Below are positions 62,601 through 64,000 of a stretch of DNA of 64,000 nt, one piece after another (the stretch's first letter is position 1; each line of letters begins with the position of its first letter). The translations under genes and the position numbers were made by a program. The notes below the pieces were generated by a model. That model made no database searches. It was not told the origin of the DNA and saw only the letters and a list, made by a program, of their open reading frames with translations. This DNA comes from Himantopus leucocephalus (lineage: Eukaryota; Chordata; Aves; Charadriiformes; Recurvirostridae). The DNA is taken from the NCBI GenBank assembly GCA_003993805.1, contig RSEF01000002.1:75856109-75920108 (forward strand), in the 5' to 3' direction.

Positions 62601-64000
62601 AATACTCTAGGCTAACTCAAGCTAACTCAGGATATAGCAGTAAGTGATGAAATGTAATGACTTGTAATACACTAGACCACAGAATAGATGACCTCGCTGT
62701 CTTTTGACTTAAATGTTATATATATATATATAAAAAAGCATTCCAGCTGTGGGGAAAAAAATTTACAAATTGCAGCCTCCATGCTGATGAGCAGATTTGA
62801 TGGACAAACCCCATGACCTAAGGTTAGTCAGAAGTGTCTATCGCAACTTTTTGTATTTATACAAAGGAAAACAAGAGGCAAGAAATCCTATCATAAAGTA
62901 TGTTAGTAATACTGCCATGCAATCACTGTATTGTAGGGTTCTATATGACACTGCTGATAGCTTTCATGTTATGTTTTTATGCTATTCCTCGTGAATCATT
63001 ACCTTTAATCTCCGTTCACTGCAAAGCCTAAGCAACCACTACAAAGACTTGTGGAAGGATATCATGTTAAAGAAAATCTTATCACTATATACAGACACAA
63101 CATAATTTAGAAGAAAGCCAAATACTAGGAAACACTCCCTTCTCCTGACCCTTCCTACTCCACACCTTAAGTCTGAGACCACTGTGTGCCACCTTTAATA
63201 GATACTATATGATTTCCTTTTAATAGGGAAGTTGTATATACCCAAGTGTGTTGATGTACAGAGATCCAATTTACCACACAATAATACAATGCAGTACATC
63301 AAAAGTGAGTCATCCTCTCATTACAGCCTCATACACAACAAGTAATTAAAATATAAGGGACTCCCACAAACTAAAATGATTTTAGAGTTTTCTCCATTAT
63401 TTTCCAATAATTTAACAATTTACTGGTTTTGTTTTTCAAGAAGAGCACGCTGAAAGAATCCTAACACTAACTCAAGGAATTTGTATGTTGTTATGCACTA
63501 TACCAGGGTGGTACAAATTCAGCAGTCATTGTATTCACATCCAAATTTAAAGTCCCTTTCCCCTCCTGCCAGTATTTCCAGCTTCTTTTCAATGCCTCCC
63601 CTGCACCTCAACATAAGACCATCTCCTTCCACTCTCTGTGTAAGGAGGTCCTTCCCCCTCCTCTCCCTCTCCCATACAAACAGCCCCGCTTTCCATTTCT
63701 TCCATTGGCAACAGCTGCTCCTGCACACACCATCCTGAGACTGCTAGATGGTTGCTCAAGAGGGGACAGGTCTGGGAGAGCTGCTGCTGCCAGGCAGGGC
63801 ACACAGTTGCTGCAGGAAGCATGGGGCAGCTGCTGCTCCTAGTGGATTCCCTCCTGCAAGCAGGAGCTGCAAGCCTGGATCCCTGGCAGGTAAGGCAAGG
63901 GAAGGACTTCAGGACTTGGACCGACCTGCTGCTCAGACCATTCTCCATCTCCTTTGAGAAAAGACAGCAGAATCCAAAGGTGGATGGATCCTCTGGGCTC
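59613..64000. other. intronic sequence, nothing recognised
   Basis: AT-rich, with A runs (59627-59643) and a TA microsatellite. The last 400 bases are pyrimidine-rich and then G+C-richer. At 63889-63895 a plus-strand CAG|gtaagg could act as a splice donor for an antisense transcript, but there is no other support. Confidence 0.4.
62717..62732. repeat. TA dinucleotide microsatellite
   Basis: Eight TA units followed by an A run. Confidence 0.9.

Larger units (their letters stand above)
32352..64000 (-). other. CDYL: upstream CDYL intron (incomplete)
   Basis: The exon that should precede 32351 (chromodomain plus Lys/Ser-rich linker in CDYL) would give a long minus-strand open frame with EVERIVDKR- and WEP-type residues. 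None exists up to 64000. I therefore read all of this as intron sequence, at least 31.6 kb. Mammalian CDYL also has very long 5' introns. Alternative first exons could be hidden here, but none can be shown from sequence. Confidence 0.7.

Noticed and set aside
62660..62710. CR1-tail-like block (ACTAGACCACAGAATAGATG)
   Set aside because: Too short, and it lacks the following CTTCCAACC block and octamer tail.
32352..64000. CDYL chromodomain exon
   Set aside because: No minus-strand frame with the chromodomain pattern is present, so the exon must lie beyond 64000.

Overview
This window is nuclear DNA from a bird. It is AT-rich and gene-poor. It carries many CR1 retrotransposon pieces with the octamer-type 3' tail (ATTCTRTG-like), a few very old MIR and L3/CR1-like relics, and one vertebrate gene split by typical GT-AG introns. 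The species cannot be fixed from the sequence alone.

The only gene I can prove is CDYL (chromodomain Y-like), on the minus strand. Its last five coding exons lie at 32351-32095, 31520-31348, 27999-27789, 22362-22219 and 21190-21032. Splice phases agree at every junction, and the exons join into the C-terminal 313 or so residues plus the stop codon. They encode the end of the linker and the whole crotonase-like (enoyl-CoA hydratase fold) domain. The 3'UTR runs from 21031 to about 19330, where there are two AATAAA signals. The chromodomain exon is not present, so 32352-64000 is read as part of one large upstream intron.

Layout: 1-19.3 kb is noncoding flank downstream of CDYL, with CR1 fragments at 1-345 and 15541-16090, MIR relics, and a small imperfect hairpin at 4421-4491. 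19.3-32.35 kb holds the CDYL 3' half, whose introns contain a CR1 with a doubled 3' end (24629-25300), an LTR-like stretch (27240-27730) and an antisense CR1 reverse-transcriptase copy (28095-29275). 32.35-64 kb is intron with old LINE and MIR relics and two short CR1 tails. At three places in it, an N tract is flanked by nearly identical sequence on both sides.

I found no RNA gene, CRISPR array, bacterial-type operon or clearly novel system. The most useful unexpected observations are the N-flanked duplications (probable unmerged contig ends), the EN-to-3'-end junction in one CR1, the doubled CR1 3' end, the LTR-like element within 110 bp of a CDYL splice donor, and the hairpin near 4.4 kb. 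Repeat family calls rest on remembered consensus features, not on a search.
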